This document shows, piece by piece, positions 6,572 to 13,815 of a DNA stretch of 19,597 nt. The notes beneath the pieces were generated by a model that worked only from the letters and a program-made list of their open reading frames with translations, did not search any database and was not told the origin of the DNA. The stretch lies in assembly GCF_009725235.1 (NCBI RefSeq), contig NZ_WJFC01000244.1, positions 1 to 19,597 on the forward strand. The letters run 5' to 3'. Each line of letters opens with the position of its first letter. The stretch's first letter is position 1. Both the position numbers and the translations under genes were made by a program. The stretch is from Scytonema sp. UIC 10036. GTDB taxonomy: Bacteria > Cyanobacteriota > Cyanobacteriia > Cyanobacteriales > Nostocaceae.

Positions 6572-8302
6572 GTGGCAGAATCGACCAAAACCTATACAGA
6601 TCAAGTAGATTTTTGGCACTGGGGAGAGTTATTCACTATCTCCAATTTAATTGACTCTGCTCGCCATCATTGTTTGTCCATGATTTTGGCTGGAAAAAGC
6701 CAACTCGACTGTCACAAAGAATTACAACGTTTATTCAATATAAATAAACGATACAGCAATTCTATATACACTGAAGTTCAAGGAATTGTTACCAATGCTA
6801 ACAAAAACAGAGCCAATCACATCAAATTTTTATCAGGTCAGATTAAGTCAATAAAATCTGATATTAGAAAGCGCTCCAAGCAAATTAAAGATTTCGCCAA
6901 GCAAGAAAAGAAATTAACCAATAAAAATAAAAGCGCCAAAAAAGGATTTAAATCTGACAAATCAAAAAGTCAAACCAAAATCAAAAAGGCGTGTAGCATT
7001 TACGCAAGGCAGCGTCAAACAACGCAACTCCAAGACGCGAAATTTGGTTTACATCAAAAGAAACGACGATTGTATCTGCTTCAGTCACAATTGGCTCATT
7101 TGAAGTCTACATCACCCAACTACGCATTGCCAGACAATGACAGCTTTGTATTAGTTGGCAGTAAGGATGAGTCCTCAGGCAACCAACTAGCACAATTCAA
7201 TTACATTGAAAATCCGGATAGCTTTGTTCTCTCTATCCGCACTCCCTATGCGCTAGAAGAAAGACTCGGCGGTGATTACATTCGGATTGATGGATTAAAC
7301 TTCAAACATGGCTTCCACGATCTGGTTGAATCTATCTCAGAGCGTTGCTATAAGGTAAAAACTAAGGACGGAACCGAGAAGTGGGCAATTGGTTGTAGTG
7401 CTGTCACTATTCGATTCTATTGGAAAGATAATTGTTGGTACGTTGCAGCCACAACAGATGTAAATCTAAGAGAAATTACGTCTGAGTATTTGTCTGGTTA
7501 CGTAGGTGTGGATCTAAATGCAGATTCAATTGGATGGGCTGTTTGCGATCGCCAAGGCAACTTGCTCGAATATGGCGATTACAAGTTGGATTTGCATGTC
7601 CTCAGTTCAAATCAGAGAGAAGCTATCTTGAGAGACGCTGCCACATTTATTGCACTCAAAGCTCTTGAATATAATTTTCCAGTTGCATCTGAGAAATTGG
7701 ATTTTTCCGAAAAGAAGAAACTACTCAAGGAGAAAGGGAAGAAATATGCACGAATGTTATCATCATTCGCTTATACGCAATGGAACGAAGCTTTGGATAA
7801 TGCTTGCTCAAAATACGGCATTTATCATAAGAAAGTAAATCCGGCTTTTAGCAGCACGATCGGAATGCTCAAATTCATGTCTATGTATGGCATGAATTCA
7901 GCGTCATCAGCAGCATTCGTTATTGCACGTCGAGGTAGAAGATTTTCTGAACGATTGCCCAAACAACATCATTTACTCCCTTCCAAGTCCGCCTATACCG
8001 ATAAAAAGGTAAAGCACGTTTGGTCGCATTGGAGTCAATTGTCAAAGAGTCTGAAATTGATTCCGAGACATCAATATTTTCATGCTCGTCCTAACAGGAC
8101 ACGAAAGGTTAACTCATTTTGTCAGCTGACTTGCTCTGTAAGTCCGCCTAGACTTGATGAGAAGTTAATTCAATTAACGCTTTTCGATATTGGTGTGATT
8201 CCAATGGGTAACGATACAGTAACCGTTGCTGTATCTAGGTCTAGAAAAACTCGTAGATGTACAAAAAATTCATTTACCCAGATTTCTCTAGATTTAAATT
8301 AG
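6572..8302 (+). CDS. tnpB: TnpB, long IS607-type RNA-guided nuclease homologue
   Basis: A 576-residue protein starting with GTG behind a strong GAGGTGAG site. Residues 80-175 are Lys-rich and helical. Residues 215-300 form a beta-rich wedge-like region (SIRTPYALEERLGGDYIRID). The RuvC-like nuclease parts follow: GVDLNADSIGWAV with D314, and ASEKLDFSE with E374. Residues 390-460 (YARMLSSFAYTQW, VNPAFSSTIG, AAFVIARRG) match the TnpB-related subgroup that lacks the CxxC zinc ribbon and the usual third RuvC Asp. TnpB cuts DNA guided by an RNA from the element's right end and helps the element persist. Typical IS605 TnpB is near 400 residues; this longer form is usual for this subgroup. The frame is open to within one base of the element end, in contrast with the ruined tnpA. 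Whether it still cuts DNA is not known. Confidence 0.85.
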   Translation: MAESTKTYTDQVDFWHWGELFTISNLIDSARHHCLSMILAGKSQLDCHKELQRLFNINKRYSNSIYTEVQGIVTNANKNRANHIKFLSGQIKSIKSDIRKRSKQIKDFAKQEKKLTNKNKSAKKGFKSDKSKSQTKIKKACSIYARQRQTTQLQDAKFGLHQKKRRLYLLQSQLAHLKSTSPNYALPDNDSFVLVGSKDESSGNQLAQFNYIENPDSFVLSIRTPYALEERLGGDYIRIDGLNFKHGFHDLVESISERCYKVKTKDGTEKWAIGCSAVTIRFYWKDNCWYVAATTDVNLREITSEYLSGYVGVDLNADSIGWAVCDRQGNLLEYGDYKLDLHVLSSNQREAILRDAATFIALKALEYNFPVASEKLDFSEKKKLLKEKGKKYARMLSSFAYTQWNEALDNACSKYGIYHKKVNPAFSSTIGMLKFMSMYGMNSASSAAFVIARRGRRFSERLPKQHHLLPSKSAYTDKKVKHVWSHWSQLSKSLKLIPRHQYFHARPNRTRKVNSFCQLTCSVSPPRLDEKLIQLTLFDIGVIPMGNDTVTVAVSRSRKTRRCTKNSFTQISLDLN

Positions 8303-8305
8303 CGG
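8205..8305 (+). ncRNA. Candidate omega-RNA scaffold at IS607 right end
   Basis: TnpB guide RNAs come from the 3' end of the tnpB transcript and run into the flanking DNA. Here the last 100 bases fold plausibly. TGGGTAA (8205-8211) pairs with TTACCCA (8274-8280), enclosing a hairpin GATACAG/CTGTATC (8213-8219 with 8229-8235). The guide would then begin at or just after the GG at 8304-8305. The 5' end of the RNA is unknown, and the structure overlaps coding sequence. Confidence 0.4.
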
Positions 8306-8318
8306 TAGAAATCTTGAC
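8306..8318 (+). pseudogene. Duplicated 3' fragment of map, part 2 (right of IS element)
   Basis: TAGAAATCTTGAC continues the map copy interrupted at 5825 and equals 4783-4795 of the intact gene. Identity ends at the next base, just before the map stop codon. Confidence 0.85.
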
Positions 8319-8365
8319 TCTTCCCTAAATCTTAGAATTTAATGCTTTTCTACTTTAGATCGTAC

Positions 8366-9031
8366 TTATTCAGGGTCGTCGTTAAACATCAATAAGCCAT
8401 ATTTCTCTGGGAGAAGTTGGAAGCCCAGCCCTCGGTAAACTGCCTGTGCTGCAGTGTTATAGTCAGACGTAAACAACACAGCACGATTCACTTTTTGGGA
8501 CTGTGCGCTTAGTAAAGAACCTGCAACCACGCATTTAGCATAACCTTTTCCACGCAAATTGGGCGGTGTCCACACTCCGCCAATCTGTACAATTTCTGGT
8601 AGACAAGCATTAAAGGCAGAGTAGGACACAATGCTTTCTTCTGCTACAAGTACCCAATGTGTTGCCGTTGCTTGACGCGCTTCAATAGTTCCATAACAAT
8701 TTTGTCGCAGCCTGGGCGTGTTTACTTGTTTCAATGTTTCTACGCTGTAATCAACGCACCACTCTGTTAGTAATTCCAACTCATCCGGATTTGGTAAACG
8801 ACATTGAACTTGTCCTGATGCTAGTATTGTAGGAACACGTAGGTCTTGTAGTGCCAATGAGAACAACATTTCGCGATCGCTGAATCGCGTTGGTCTGTTG
8901 GCAAGCCCCAACACTTCTCGAGCCGCCTCTACCTGTTTTGCGGGTCCGCTAATTCCAGAAATAGTTTTACCTGACTGACTCACAACTTCCTGCACAACAA
9001 CTTCAAGGTGAATCGGGGCTTGGACACACAT
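8366..9031 (-). CDS. GNAT family N-acetyltransferase, probably N-terminally truncated
   Basis: A 221-residue acetyl-CoA-dependent acetyltransferase of unknown acceptor. The acetyl-CoA loop is VWTPPNLRGKGYAKCVVAGS, with RGKGYA at residues 160-165. NTAAQAVYRGLGF at 192-204 is the conserved following helix. The first residues, MCVQAPIHLEVVVQE, resemble an internal stretch of longer relatives, which as I recall carry roughly 60 more residues before VQAP. Upstream in frame there are immediate stop codons (TGA TAG) and a set of inverted repeats instead of coding sequence. The N-terminal part seems to have been lost by rearrangement. The acetyl-CoA domain itself is intact, so activity is possible. 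The ribosome site is weak. Confidence 0.75.
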   Translation of the reverse strand: MCVQAPIHLEVVVQEVVSQSGKTISGISGPAKQVEAAREVLGLANRPTRFSDREMLFSLALQDLRVPTILASGQVQCRLPNPDELELLTEWCVDYSVETLKQVNTPRLRQNCYGTIEARQATATHWVLVAEESIVSYSAFNACLPEIVQIGGVWTPPNLRGKGYAKCVVAGSLLSAQSQKVNRAVLFTSDYNTAAQAVYRGLGFQLLPEKYGLLMFNDDPE

Positions 9032-9095
9032 AGCTTGTAGCCTGCCCTATCAAATGAACAAGCTACAAGCTTATTCATTTGATTCAATAGCCTGC
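9032..9095. repeat. Interleaved inverted repeats with flanking 8-bp direct repeat
   Basis: AGCTTGTAGC (9032-9041) pairs with GCTACAAGCT (9062-9071), and ATCAAATGAA (9049-9058) pairs with TTCATTTGAT (9074-9083). The two stems overlap, so an RNA could form either one or a pseudoknot. TAGCCTGC occurs at 9038-9045 and again at 9088-9095. The block replaces the missing start of the GNAT gene. Confidence 0.75.
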
Positions 9096-9262
9096 ACAGT
9101 AAAATATTGAGATTCTGGCATTTGAGCGCAAAAACACATATGGAGTGGAAATTTTCGTCTTCTTGTGGCAAAAGTTTGTGTACTGGGCAAAAATGGCAAA
9201 ATTTATTTAGGTTTCTATTTTGGCAAAGGTACTGTTTGAATAACCATGTTTCTGCTATTAAC

Positions 9263-9288
9263 CACTAACAACTAACAACTAACCACTC
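9263..9288. repeat. Heptamer repeat ACTAACA
   Basis: Three units near ACTAACA followed by ACCACTCAC lie immediately 3' of the minus-strand monooxygenase stop at 9296. This is a short tandem repeat of the cyanobacterial type. Confidence 0.6.
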
Positions 9289-9295
9289 ACTCTTT

Positions 9296-10351
9296 TCATG
9301 CTACAAGCTGCAAACGTTTGACTCGCGGCATAATTTCCTCTGCAAACCGATTCATCTCCTTTGAAAAAGGATGAAATTGCAACATGAAAGTCTCGATACC
9401 TATCTCAACAAAATCTGAAATTCTCTCTGCAACTGTGTCATAACTGCCAACAAGCCCTGCAGCCGTTCCACCATTACCCCCAACCGCAGGATTCTTGGCA
9501 AAAATTTGGAACATAACTGCTTCGGGGTCAATTCCTTTGGCAAGGTTCAATCGGTAATGTTCTTCCTGCTTTTGAAGCGCCATCAATCTGTCAAACTCTG
9601 TTTTTGCTTCTTCCTCAGTAGGTCGAGCAATTACAAACCCTGATAAACCAAAACGTAATGGCTTTGGTAAGTTTCGCGATCGCGTTAGAACTCCTTTAAT
9701 AAACTTGCGGACATCTTCAATGGGTTGACCATTAATAAAATATGTATCCGCTTCTTGAGCAGCTAATATCTGCGCTGCGTCCGATGCTCCTCCAAGATAA
9801 ACACGGGGATGCGGTTTGGAAATTGGAGCAGGGCGAAGGCTCAAATCTTGAATTTTAAAGTACTCCCCCTGAAAGTTAACTCTTTCTCCACTCCATAATA
9901 ACTTGACAACTCGAAGCCACTCGGTTGAATAGCGATAGCGTTCATCGTGGGGTGGAAAAGGAATTTTTGTGCGTTCCATCTCCGGACGATACCAAGCACT
10001 GACCAAATTTATGGCAAAACGTCCGTGACTGATAGCATCTATACCTAATGCCATCTTTGCTAAAACGGCAGGATGGAAAAGCAAAGGCTTGATTGCTGCA
10101 ATAATTTCTATTCTGTCAGTTGCGTCAGCTAAAGCAGCAGCTGCTGTCCAAGTTTCAAGCTGATCTAAATCCAAGCTCCGAGGGTTAGCAATGTGCTGCG
10201 CTACTAGGGTTGTGGCAAATCCGAGGCGTTCCGCTTCAAGGACAAGGGAACGAGTGCGATCGTAACTGGCATCGATTGGTTCATCAGGACTATTAAGCGG
10301 TCCAAAGTTACCACCTACAGGTGCCCAAATACCATAGCGAGGTTTTGACAT
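9296..10351 (-). CDS. SsuD/SfnG-like FMNH2-dependent monooxygenase
   Basis: A 351-residue LLM-class enzyme of the alkanesulfonate/dimethyl-sulfone monooxygenase branch, which splits C-S bonds using FMNH2 and oxygen in the cytoplasm. Seen in order: GIWAPVGGNFGPL near residue 8, EAERLGFATTLVAQH at 39-53, HGRFAINLVSAWYRPE at 109-124, PPHDERYRYSTEWL at 133-146, and YLGGASDAA near 185-193. The HDERYR motif and following Trp are typical of SsuD and SfnG. Length is normal and the ATG at 10351 has a modest AGAG site. It diverges from a flavin reductase about 500 bases away, a natural source of FMNH2. I cannot tell sulfonate from sulfone specificity. Confidence 0.88.
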   Translation of the reverse strand: MSKPRYGIWAPVGGNFGPLNSPDEPIDASYDRTRSLVLEAERLGFATTLVAQHIANPRSLDLDQLETWTAAAALADATDRIEIIAAIKPLLFHPAVLAKMALGIDAISHGRFAINLVSAWYRPEMERTKIPFPPHDERYRYSTEWLRVVKLLWSGERVNFQGEYFKIQDLSLRPAPISKPHPRVYLGGASDAAQILAAQEADTYFINGQPIEDVRKFIKGVLTRSRNLPKPLRFGLSGFVIARPTEEEAKTEFDRLMALQKQEEHYRLNLAKGIDPEAVMFQIFAKNPAVGGNGGTAAGLVGSYDTVAERISDFVEIGIETFMLQFHPFSKEMNRFAEEIMPRVKRLQLVA

Positions 10352-10858
10352 AAGCTCTATATAATGCTGTTACTTTATGTAAAACTGTGTCCAAGAGAAT
10401 TTCTCAGAGTTGTACCTGTACACTTTGCTTTATCTATTTATTATACACTAATTTGATTGACTTACCGTATTAATTATTTATGTTAGGAATAATACACATA
10501 TTGCTACAAAAATCAAGATATACAGTTGTAAATTACCCTTATCCTCAATCTTTCTCCCTCAAAGGACACAGCTGGTCAATGAGAGACTGAACCCCTAATT
10601 CGTTCCCAGGCGGAGCCTGGGAATGCCGTCCGTTGGAGGCGGAGCCTCCCGTTACGATCCAGCCTAGCTGTGCAAAGCCTCGCACTGTGCATTCACAAAC
10701 CCATGTACCGGATCGAGAGAGTACCTAATGAATCACTATATATTAACTTAATACTATTGCTTCTTTTTTCTTCCTTATTTTGAACAGAAAAGCTGATAAT
10801 TTTGTTGAGCAATGCCTGATTTCTCGTGAATTAATAGTTTTTTTAAAGGAAAAAGTAA
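10352..10858. other. Divergent intergenic region, monooxygenase/flavin reductase
   Basis: No gene in these 507 bases. The left part (10380-10560) is AT-rich and should hold the promoter of the minus-strand monooxygenase, but no box is convincing. The middle carries GC-rich hairpin repeats (10603-10649). The right end has AAAGGAAAAAGTAA, the ribosome site for the flavin reductase. Confidence 0.6.
10603..10649. repeat. GC-rich double-hairpin repeat
   Basis: TTCCCAGGC-GGA-GCCTGGGAA forms a 9-bp stem (10603-10623), and GGAGGC-GGA-GCCTCC forms a 6-bp stem (10635-10649). This paired hairpin is a dispersed cyanobacterial intergenic repeat. It could block read-through between the divergent genes. 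Confidence 0.7.
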
Positions 10859-11500
10859 ATGATTATCGACCCCTATCAAATTGACCCAAGAACTGCTTAT
10901 CAATTACTCATTGGCTCAGTTGTTCCCCGACCGATCGCGTGGGTTTCCACTGTTGCAACAGACGGTACATACAACCTTGCGCCTTTCAGTTTCTTCATGG
11001 GCGTGACAGCCAATCCACCAACTCTGGCTATTTCTTGCGGTTTACGGCGTGGTGCTGGAAAAAAGGATACCTTGGTAAATGCGGAGTCATCTGGGGAATT
11101 GGTGGTTAATGTAGTTGTTGAAGAAATAGAGCAACAAATGAACATTTCCAGTGCTGAATTTCCACCAGAAGTGGATGAGTTTAAAGAGGCGGGACTCACA
11201 CCAATTCCCTCCGTTAAAATACGTGCGCCGCGAGTTGCTGAGTCACCCATTAATATAGAGTGTCAGCTCAAGCAAGTGGTATACGTAGGAAACGAAGGCA
11301 GCCAATCTGGTTTAATTATTGCGGAAGCACTCCTGTGGCACATACGTGATGATATACTGACTCCAAAAAACACAATAGATGTTTCTAAACTACACGCAAT
11401 TGGACGTTTGTCAGGAAACTGGTACAGTCACACCCGCGATTTGTACGAAATTGCTCGTCCAACCGAAAGGTCTTCTAATATTAAATCGGGTAGCAGTTGA
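10859..11500 (+). CDS. Flavin reductase family protein (FMN-binding split barrel)
   Basis: A 213-residue protein of the flavin reductase/DIM6-NTAB family, which reduces FMN with NAD(P)H and hands FMNH2 to partner monooxygenases. PRPIAWVSTVATDGTYNLAP is at residues 23-42, and SFFMGVTANPPTLAISCG follows at 44-61, the characteristic flavin-binding strands. DTLVNAESSGELVVNVV near 70-86 and a C-terminal HAIGRLSGNWYSHT complete the family pattern. A clear AAAGGA site precedes the ATG. It is divergent from an SsuD/SfnG-like enzyme and lies 58 bases upstream of the natF-like gene on the same strand, with no obvious terminator between. It may therefore be co-transcribed with the transporter as well as serve the monooxygenases. 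Confidence 0.88.
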   Translation: MIIDPYQIDPRTAYQLLIGSVVPRPIAWVSTVATDGTYNLAPFSFFMGVTANPPTLAISCGLRRGAGKKDTLVNAESSGELVVNVVVEEIEQQMNISSAEFPPEVDEFKEAGLTPIPSVKIRAPRVAESPINIECQLKQVVYVGNEGSQSGLIIAEALLWHIRDDILTPKNTIDVSKLHAIGRLSGNWYSHTRDLYEIARPTERSSNIKSGSS

Positions 11501-11558
11501 AGGATTATAAAAACAGTAGATTTTCTGGACTGTATTTGTAAAGAAAAGGAAAATGATA

Positions 11559-12596
11559 ATGCGTAAATGGCGGTTATTACTATTAGCTACCTTACCTCTA
11601 ATTCTCTCACTTAATGCCTGTGCTGGAGCATCAGGAGGTAGTAGTACAAGTCGTTTGGATACAATTAAAAATCGTGGAAAGTTGATATGTGGTGTTAGTG
11701 GATCGTTACCGGGTTTTAGTTATGTCAAACCTAATGGCGAATATGCAGGAATAGATGTAGATGTGTGCCGTGCGATCGCCGCCGCACTTTTTGACGACCC
11801 AAAAAAAGTAGAGTTCCGCAACTTAAACACCAAAGAACGCTTTACCGCTTTACAAACTGGTGAAGTAGACATCCTCAGCCGCAACACAACATGGACAATT
11901 AGCCGAGATACTTCTGTTGGGCTAGAATTTGCCCCCGTTGTTTTTTACGACGGTCAAGGAATAATGGTGAAAAAAAATAGCAACATTAAAAAGCTAGAAG
12001 AACTCAAAGGAAAATCCATCTGCACTCAGACAGGAACTACCAACGAACAGAACCTATCCGATCAAATGCGTCAGAGGGGCGTTAACTACAAACCTCTTGT
12101 TTTTGAAGATGTTAACACAGCCTTTGCCGCTTATGAACAAGGTCGTTGCGAAGCTGTGACAGCAGATCGCTCTGGGTTGGTTTCTCGCCGCGCTATCATG
12201 AAGAACCCAAACGACCATGTTGTTTTAGATACCGTTATGTCTAAAGAACCCTTAGCGCCAGCTGTTGTTAATGGGGATTCCAAGTGGTCTGATGTTGTGA
12301 AATGGACTGTATTTGCGTTGATTAATGCCGAGGAGTTGGGAGTCAATTCTCAAAACGTCAACCAACTCGCCACTAGCACCAATCCAGAAGTGAAGCGCTT
12401 GTTAGGTACGGAAGGCGATCTTGGGAAAGGCAGTGGTTTAACAAATGATTTTGTGACCCGTATTATTAAGCACGTAGGTAACTATGGAGAAGTTTACGAA
12501 CGTAATTTAGGCAAGAACTCTGAATTAAAATTAGATAGAGGTCCAAACAAACTTTGGAACCAAGGCGGTATTCTCTATGCACCTCCATTTCGGTAA
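11559..12596 (+). CDS. natF: Amino acid ABC transporter substrate-binding lipoprotein (NatF-like)
   Basis: The binding protein of a polar amino acid uptake system, AapJ/BztA type. MRKWRLLLLATLPLILSLNAC is a lipoprotein signal with lipobox LNAC. The mature protein shows DTIKNRGKLICGVSGSLPGF, a characteristic start. NGEYAGIDVDVCRAIAAALF follows, then RFTALQTGEVDILSRNTTWT, the ligand-contacting stretch. The ATG at 11559 is preferred over one at 11553 because AGGA at 11547 is 8 bases away, against 2. In Anabaena, NatF with NatG, NatH and the ATPase BgtA takes up acidic and neutral polar amino acids; the same gene order here supports the symbol. The 3' flank carries a TTTTAGA repeat complementary to the array downstream. 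Confidence 0.88.
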   Translation: MRKWRLLLLATLPLILSLNACAGASGGSSTSRLDTIKNRGKLICGVSGSLPGFSYVKPNGEYAGIDVDVCRAIAAALFDDPKKVEFRNLNTKERFTALQTGEVDILSRNTTWTISRDTSVGLEFAPVVFYDGQGIMVKKNSNIKKLEELKGKSICTQTGTTNEQNLSDQMRQRGVNYKPLVFEDVNTAFAAYEQGRCEAVTADRSGLVSRRAIMKNPNDHVVLDTVMSKEPLAPAVVNGDSKWSDVVKWTVFALINAEELGVNSQNVNQLATSTNPEVKRLLGTEGDLGKGSGLTNDFVTRIIKHVGNYGEVYERNLGKNSELKLDRGPNKLWNQGGILYAPPFR

Positions 12597-12627
12597 AAAT
12601 TTTGGATTTTAGATTTTAGATTTTAGA
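12597..12627 (+). repeat. GGATTTT/AGATTTT heptamers after natF
   Basis: Directly after the natF stop come one GGATTTT and three AGATTTT-like units. They are the reverse complement, with about one mismatch per unit, of the AAAATCC array that begins some 80 bases downstream, so the two can pair in the transcript. Confidence 0.6.
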
Positions 12628-12706
12628 TTGAGGAATGTTTGTACCTGATAAAGATTCAATCCGTCAATTTACACATGAGTCAATCCCAAAATCTAAATAT
12701 TCCTAA

Positions 12707-12893
12707 TTCCAAATCCAAAATCAAAATCCAAAATCAAAATCCAAAATCCAAAATCCAAAATCCAAAATCCAAAATCCAAAATCCAAAATCCAAAATCCAA
12801 AATCCAAAATCCAAAATCCAAAATCCAAAATCCAAAATCCAAAATCCAAAATCCAAAATCCAAAACCAAAATCCAAAATCCAAAATCCAAAAT
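12707..12893 (+). repeat. Heptameric tandem repeat array (AAAATCC)n
   Basis: About 26 units of AAAATCC fill the natF-natG gap up to five bases before the natG start codon. A few units near the left end lack one C, and one near the right end is altered. It is a classic short tandem repeat of cyanobacteria. Open frames on both strands (repeating PKSKIQN on plus, FWILDFG on minus) are products of the 7-base period and are not genes. Confidence 0.95.
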
Positions 12894-12897
12894 TCTT

Positions 12898-13815
12898 ATG
12901 ACTCCCTTTTGGCGCGATAAACGATTTTGGCCTGTTGTCGGTCAGTTAATAGCTGTATTTACAGTTGCCATTGTAGTTGCGATACTTTGGCACAATTTGA
13001 CTTACAATTTACAAAGGCTGGGCATTCAATTGGGATTTGATTTTTTACAGTCCCAAGCATCTTTTGATATTGGCGAAACTCCCATTTCTTACCAGCCTTC
13101 TGATTCCTACAGCCGTGCTTTACTGGTTGGATTACTGAATTCCTTACGAGTTGTTATCGTTTGTACCATTGCAGCCACAATTGTAGGTATAACGGTAGGA
13201 GTCGCAAGGCTATCAGATAATTGGTTGGTACGACAGCTAGCTCTGGTTTATGTAGAAATTTTACGCAACACTCCTGTACTTTTACAATTATTCTTCTGGT
13301 ACTTTGCTGTTTTTCTTAGTTTGCCACAAACTGAAACTCAAATTTCCTTTTTTGGTTTACTAAACATTAGCAATCAAGGTCTTACACTTCCTTTTGGAAT
13401 CCACTTTTCCCCAGAATTATCCGCATTAATTTTGGGATTAACACTTTACTCTGCTGCTTTTATAGCAGAAATTGTCAGAGCCGGAATTCTCTCAGTACCA
13501 AAGGGGCAATGGGAAGCAGCAAGAGCGTTGGGTTTAAAACCGAGCCTAGTTATGCGGTTGGTGATTTTTCCTCAAGCGTTGCGGTTAATTATACCACCAC
13601 TGACAAGTCAGTACTTAAATATAGCCAAAAACTCTAGTTTAGCGATCGCAATTGGTTACGCTGATATTTACTTTGTTGCTTCCACAACTTTTAACCAAAC
13701 AGGTAGAGCTGTAGAAGTTATGCTTTTAATTATGGCGACTTATCTCACAATGAGCTTGATTATTTCTCTGACAATGAATTTCTTTAACCGTAAGGTGCAA
13801 TTGAAGGAGCGATGA
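12898..13815 (+). CDS. natG: Amino acid ABC transporter permease (NatG-like)
   Basis: A 305-residue inner-membrane permease of the polar amino acid (HisMQ/AapQ) type. Membrane segments appear near residues 13-31, 83-104, 125-141, 175-192 and 272-292, with a soluble loop between the first two that is typical of the AapQ subgroup. The ATPase-docking EAA loop is QWEAARALGLKPSLVMRLVI at residues 204-223, followed by FPQALRLIIPPL. RNTPVLLQLFFWYF is a conserved HisMQ-family segment. No ribosome site is visible because the repeat array runs to the ATG. It is joined to natH by an ATGA overlap, so the two are translationally coupled. Confidence 0.9.
   Translation: MTPFWRDKRFWPVVGQLIAVFTVAIVVAILWHNLTYNLQRLGIQLGFDFLQSQASFDIGETPISYQPSDSYSRALLVGLLNSLRVVIVCTIAATIVGITVGVARLSDNWLVRQLALVYVEILRNTPVLLQLFFWYFAVFLSLPQTETQISFFGLLNISNQGLTLPFGIHFSPELSALILGLTLYSAAFIAEIVRAGILSVPKGQWEAARALGLKPSLVMRLVIFPQALRLIIPPLTSQYLNIAKNSSLAIAIGYADIYFVASTTFNQTGRAVEVMLLIMATYLTMSLIISLTMNFFNRKVQLKER

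Larger units (their letters stand above)
5826..8303 (+). mobile_element. IS607-family insertion element (tnpA dead, tnpB intact)
   Basis: The boundaries follow from comparison with intact map. The target reads CTCAGGGGTAGAAATC at 4775-4790. At the left junction CTCAGGGG is followed by TTAAAGGCAG; at the right junction ATTAGC is followed by GGTAGAAATC. Removing 2478 bases plus one GG restores the target exactly. Integration at a GG core, without longer target duplication or terminal inverted repeats, is the known behaviour of IS607-type serine recombinases. The element carries a MerR-HTH/serine recombinase pseudogene followed by a long tnpB, the standard IS607 order. With tnpA destroyed it cannot move itself, though a related recombinase could act in trans. 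Confidence 0.85.

Noticed and set aside
10352..10858. NtcA sites (GTA-N8-TAC) upstream of the flavin reductase and transporter genes
   Set aside because: I checked the GTA occurrences in the upstream gaps by eye; none has TAC at the right spacing.
12707..12893. CRISPR array
   Set aside because: The repeat is a 7-base unit with no unique spacers and no cas genes nearby.
12639..12920. Open frame encoding repeated PKSKIQN (and the mirror FWILDFG frame on minus, 12693-12890)
   Set aside because: The 7-base unit has no stop in any frame, so long frames arise automatically. There is no ribosome site, and the frame overlaps the start of natG.
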